This document shows positions 40,701 to 43,299 of a stretch of 43,299 nt of DNA, piece after piece. Each line of letters begins with the position of its first letter. Position 1 is the stretch's first letter. The stretch is from the NCBI GenBank assembly GCA_000695325.1, contig AVPN01000646.1, positions 1-43,299 of the forward strand, read 5' to 3'. A model generated the notes under the pieces. It made no database searches. It was given only the letters and a program-made list of their open reading frames with translations, and was not told the DNA's origin. The position numbers and the translations under genes are program-made. This stretch comes from Pleurobrachia bachei (lineage: Eukaryota > Ctenophora > Tentaculata > Cydippida > Pleurobrachiidae).

Positions 40701-43108
40701 ACATACATCTAGCTTATCTGGGTCATTGACCATAAACAAGTTGGCATAGTCATCAAGTTCGTCTGGTGCTCCATCCATGGGGACAGGGGGACCAACCATA
40801 GCTGAAAATAATAACTTATATTAACTTAGGGGGGACCACCCTCTACTAGCTGACAATGTGCATATATTAGTCATTGGAATAACTAATATTAGTCATGTGA
40901 ACATATTTTATACGAAATATTATCCTACTTTCCATATGATATGTCTTCCACTTACGGTTATAGAAATGTAAAGGGAGAGTAGCGGGAAAGTTATGAGGAG
41001 TGTGAGTAGACAAGGAGAAAAACCACAAGGGAGTCGTTGTGCGATCGTATCCCACTCCAGTATTGTATCCCGTATCCCCCGAGAACGATGAAATGTGGAA
41101 GTTGTCCACTAGCTTCTCCACTTCCAACTCAACGAGACCCTGATTGGATTCCATTACCTCACCGACCAACACCTCCAGGCTATCCAAACATTTGTTGATG
41201 AATTCCCGCTGAAATTATTGTTAGAATATAGCTGGTACATGACTATTGAAGTGGTAGTTTATGGGAACATATCTTACGTGTGTTAGTTCTGTGTATAAGG
41301 TCGTCTTCTCTTCCTCGTTAATTCTCCTGTTCACCTCATCTTCAATAATCCCTGGTATCGCTTCTTCTGCCGCCCCAACTACACTCTCATAGAACTCATC
41401 AGAACCCTGCAGAAATGATCAATCGTTAACTTAGTTGATTGTTTGAATATCTCCGGACAAGGAGAAATCTAAAGATTCGAGATAATATATCGTCCTCAAC
41501 TTACCTGGTAATCTTGGATTATAGATAGTTTCCCCTCTTCCAAATCACCGTTGATCTGCAGAATGTACTCAACCGATTCTTCATACTTGCACAACGTGTA
41601 GTCCTTCATTTCCTTGGCTATGGAGTCGACCTGGGACAGAGAGAGAGGGGGAGAGATCTAACAGGAGCTCGGAGGATTTACGGCCCCATGTGGGATTGGT
41701 GCGTGTAGTGGACCAAGAGAGAGATATTGGAAGCAGGGAGATTTAGTTACCTTGTAGCCTTTCTCTTGACAGGCCAGTATAGCATCATTGTAACCATTGC
41801 AGTCCTTCCACTTCTTAGTTTTCTTTACCGTAGCCGGGTAGGATCCCAAAATACTCTCACACGTTTTCTTCTCCTTATTTTTCTTGCCTGGTGAGGGGTT
41901 ATTAAACACTGACTCCACACGACAACGTTTTCCAACATTAATTGTGTGGGTCAATTAATGTATAGCATGTTCAAACCTGCTTCAGTTAGAGGTGGGATCG
42001 TAGAGAGAAGAGACAACAGCACAATCAAAAGTAAGGGCATTTTGAAATGGGAATTAGCGTGCATTTACTCCTTTACTTGAGGAGCGGATCATGACGTGGT
42101 CACATATTGTTTGGCCCATCACTTGACTACCGCCGCTCTCTGTTATATAGAGAGTGGCCAGGGTGGGACTGGTGTTACATCTCTTTATCTCAGTACGAAG
42201 GAGAAGCCACTCAGTCCCCTAATACTGGATCCTGAAGAGTTTTATAATCAATAATGTAATCTGAAGAGTATTATAGTAATCAAGTAGGTGGCTAGTAACA
42301 TAACAATATTCTCTAGCTGGTTAAACATGCATGCCATTGCACGGGTAATGAAGGCGTCTGCAGAACCTGTTTTATCACCCTGTCCAGCAGCTTGTAGTCA
42401 CAATGGCAACAAACTGATAACACGCGGGGTGTCACATTTCACATTTCCTGTTCAGCTTGCTTTTCAAAGGGAGTGATACCTAGTACATAGTGCCAGTGAG
42501 AGACTCTCACTGCTTGGGAGTGGTTACTGGTTATAGAACTAGGAGTGGTTACATAATTGGGAGTGGTTATTTGGGTGATATATCCCGGTGATATCACATA
42601 ATGATGCTTCACTACACAGATGATGATCTAACACAAGCTCCTTCTCAGTGTTTCAGCGAATACAGCAATTTACATGTGTGCCTGTGCTGCAGTATTTCTC
42701 ATCTCGATCCCAGTGCTCCGGGAGAAGATTACCCCCATAAAGGTACTTACATCATTCTCCCTCACATTGCCAATCAGTCAACCTTTATGAGCCTGTTATA
42801 GTACCTCTATGTATGTATCTCTAATATTTCCGTTTAAGTTGAACCCCCTCTCTCTTCCTCATTATCCCCTTTTCAATCCTCCATATTTAATTTATCAACC
42901 ACACCCCTGCCGGCTACCACACTATATCACACCCCAATCACCCTTTATACAGGTTGGTGCCCTGCTAACATGTTGTACTGGAATCGTCCTGGTGTCCATG
43001 TTCTCCAGCACGGAACAGAGTGACATCAAACCAAACACAACCATGACTGATAATCTCTTGGACCTGGAGAAGGGAAAGGAAACAAAGGGAACAGCTCTAG
43101 GATATATT
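37767..43108 (+). CDS. SLC35F-type drug/metabolite-superfamily carrier (3' part beyond window)
   Basis: Multi-pass carrier of the SLC35F branch of the DMT superfamily. Exons: 37767-37831, 37960-38095, one of 38220-38287 or 38437-38504, 38623-38760, 42649-42742, 42953-43108; it continues off the right edge. Splice phases agree at each junction (for example ATCACAAG|T GTT TCA joins exons across a 3.9-kb intron). Readable blocks: cytoplasmic N-terminus MDDGYQSINRSND; TM1 CMALACVGFAVIDWVVLAEM; TM2 from the alternative exons; TM3 NMMGYISGYTWYMSLPITS; TM4 NTAIYMCACAAVFLISIPVL followed by REKITPIK; TM5 VGALLTCCTGIVLVSMFSS. The N-T-A-I-Y...L-S-I-P-L-x-E-K pattern is characteristic of SLC35F proteins. 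Substrate unknown (SLC35F3 has been linked to thiamine). The acceptor before 37751 leaves open an upstream exon, so the ATG is provisional. Confidence 0.8.
38220..38287 (+). other. SLC35F alternative exon, variant 1
   Basis: A 68-nt exon (phase 0 in, phase 2 out) encoding PMFICFCIRSAYLISFIPYA then LF(R). Acceptor TTCTTCTCAG, donor AG|GTGAGT. Confidence 0.75.
38437..38504 (+). other. SLC35F alternative exon, variant 2
   Basis: A 68-nt exon of the same phase encoding PMFLCFCIKTAYAISFVPYL then IW(K). Acceptor CTTTTTCAG, donor AA|GTAAGT. It aligns with variant 1 without gaps. Confidence 0.78.
39094..42040 (-). CDS. Secreted protein of unknown function, nine exons, nested antisense in the SLC35F intron
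   Basis: Exons: 41977-42040, 41751-41887, 41505-41630, 41278-41406, 40956-41208, 40707-40801, 39803-39928, 39559-39730, 39094-39479. All junctions are GT-AG and phase-consistent, giving 495 residues. A clear signal peptide opens the protein (MPLLLIVLLSLLSTIPPLTE, cleavage near EAG). Next come a Lys-rich segment with several Cys (CESILGSYP...DCNGYNDAILACQEKGYK), a region predicted helical and acidic (about 65-175), an aromatic segment (GVGYDRTTTPLWFFSLST), and a C-terminal region ending PCAGIVGVGLWDCDGILIGQ...VTLGL. No second membrane span is evident. The GIVGVGLWDCDG stretch preceded by a Tyr-Ser...Pro-Tyr pattern is faintly like an extracellular Cache domain, but I would not assign it. Possibly a secreted ligand or matrix protein. 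Confidence 0.72.
39997..40640. mobile_element. Foldback MITE-like element with about 170-bp terminal inverted repeats
   Basis: A 0.64-kb element in the sixth intron of the nested secreted-protein gene. The left arm (AATCCATGGCATTCGGGTAC... to about 40177) returns in inverted orientation as the right arm (about 40469-40640) with few mismatches. The central about 290 bp has no coding frame. The flanks share AACGCTTTGCTAA (39982-39994 and 40642-40654), a candidate 13-bp target-site duplication. The family is not assigned. Confidence 0.85.
42041..42648. other. SLC35F intron, distal part
   Basis: The 5' flank of the nested gene and the end of the host intron. Contains three imperfect copies of GGGAGTGGTTA (about 42515-42570). 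No gene is seen. Confidence 0.5.
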
Positions 43109-43125
43109 GTAGGTTTTTTAAATTA

Positions 43126-43299
43126 CAGTCGGACCTCTATTTAACGGCCCCCTATTTAGCGGCACCTCTATTTAACGGCAGGATTTTTTTGCCCCAAAAG
43201 ATTTTTGACAAAAATTTCAGAAAAATTTCAAAATCTTTGTTTTCTCTCATTGGGGTTTGGAAATGTGATCTGATGAGTTTTCTCTCTTTCCCCCTCTCT
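43126..43299 (+). mobile_element. Possible pogo/Tigger-like terminal inverted repeat (cut by window edge)
   Basis: After TTA, the sequence CAGTCGGACCTCTATTTAAC begins an AACGGC-rich stretch (TTTAACGGC, TTTAGCGGC, TTTAACGGC) typical in style of pogo/Tigger ends, which start CAG and insert at TA. It lies in an SLC35F intron. The other end and any transposase would be outside the window. Confidence 0.45.

Noticed and set aside
1-43299. Prokaryotic origin or a defence/operon system suggested by the same-strand gene run
   Set aside because: Spliced genes, animal-specific families and microsatellites show nuclear animal DNA; the same-strand run is a tandem duplication.

Overview
This window is nuclear DNA of an animal. 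It has spliced genes with GT-AG introns (many about 70-380 bp), (TC)n/(GA)n microsatellites, retroelement and MITE-like debris, and animal gene families: SVOP-type transporters, a Slingshot phosphatase, a PIM-like kinase, a CFAP90-like axonemal protein, a long-form RNase Z and an SLC35F carrier. Long intronless genes beside compact intron-rich ones, and a lineage-specific SVOP expansion, suggest a non-bilaterian animal such as a sponge, but I cannot fix the taxon from sequence alone.

Layout. (1) 1-12629, minus strand: seven tandem, intronless SVOP/SV2-related major facilitator genes (A-G, named left to right). A is cut by the window edge, C is a B/D mosaic, and D and G are frameshifted. (2) 12630-18098: no gene seen. 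It holds a near-perfect 1.4-kb tandem duplication and a 328-base assembly gap. (3) 18099-27880, plus strand: a nine-exon Slingshot-type cofilin phosphatase gene. Its 6.1-kb third intron contains an antisense, intronless PIM-like kinase with a long disordered N-terminus (20264-24010) and a tandem partial duplicate of that kinase's 5' half (24176-25630). (4) 28463-29955, minus: a small CFAP90-like gene with three tandem alternative last exons. (5) 30708-31739, plus: a three-exon nucleoside-hydrolase-fold gene that has lost its metal-binding aspartates. (6) 32359-33190, minus: a dead non-LTR retrotransposon fragment. (7) 33940-34134, minus: a possible small cysteine-containing protein. (8) 35043-37088, plus: an intronless long-form RNase Z with one in-frame TGA. 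(9) 37767 to the right edge, plus: an SLC35F carrier with a pair of mutually exclusive 68-nt exons. Its 3.9-kb intron hosts a complete nine-exon antisense gene (39094-42040) for a secreted protein I do not recognise, and one intron of that gene carries a foldback MITE.

The genes do not form a pathway. The recurring theme is architecture: antisense genes nested in introns (twice), tandem duplication at several scales (whole genes, half genes, 1.4-kb intergenic block, exons, 30-bp and 21-bp coding repeats), and exon-level diversification. The splice models rest on reading-phase agreement at every junction plus family similarity recognised by eye; no alignment or transcript data were available.
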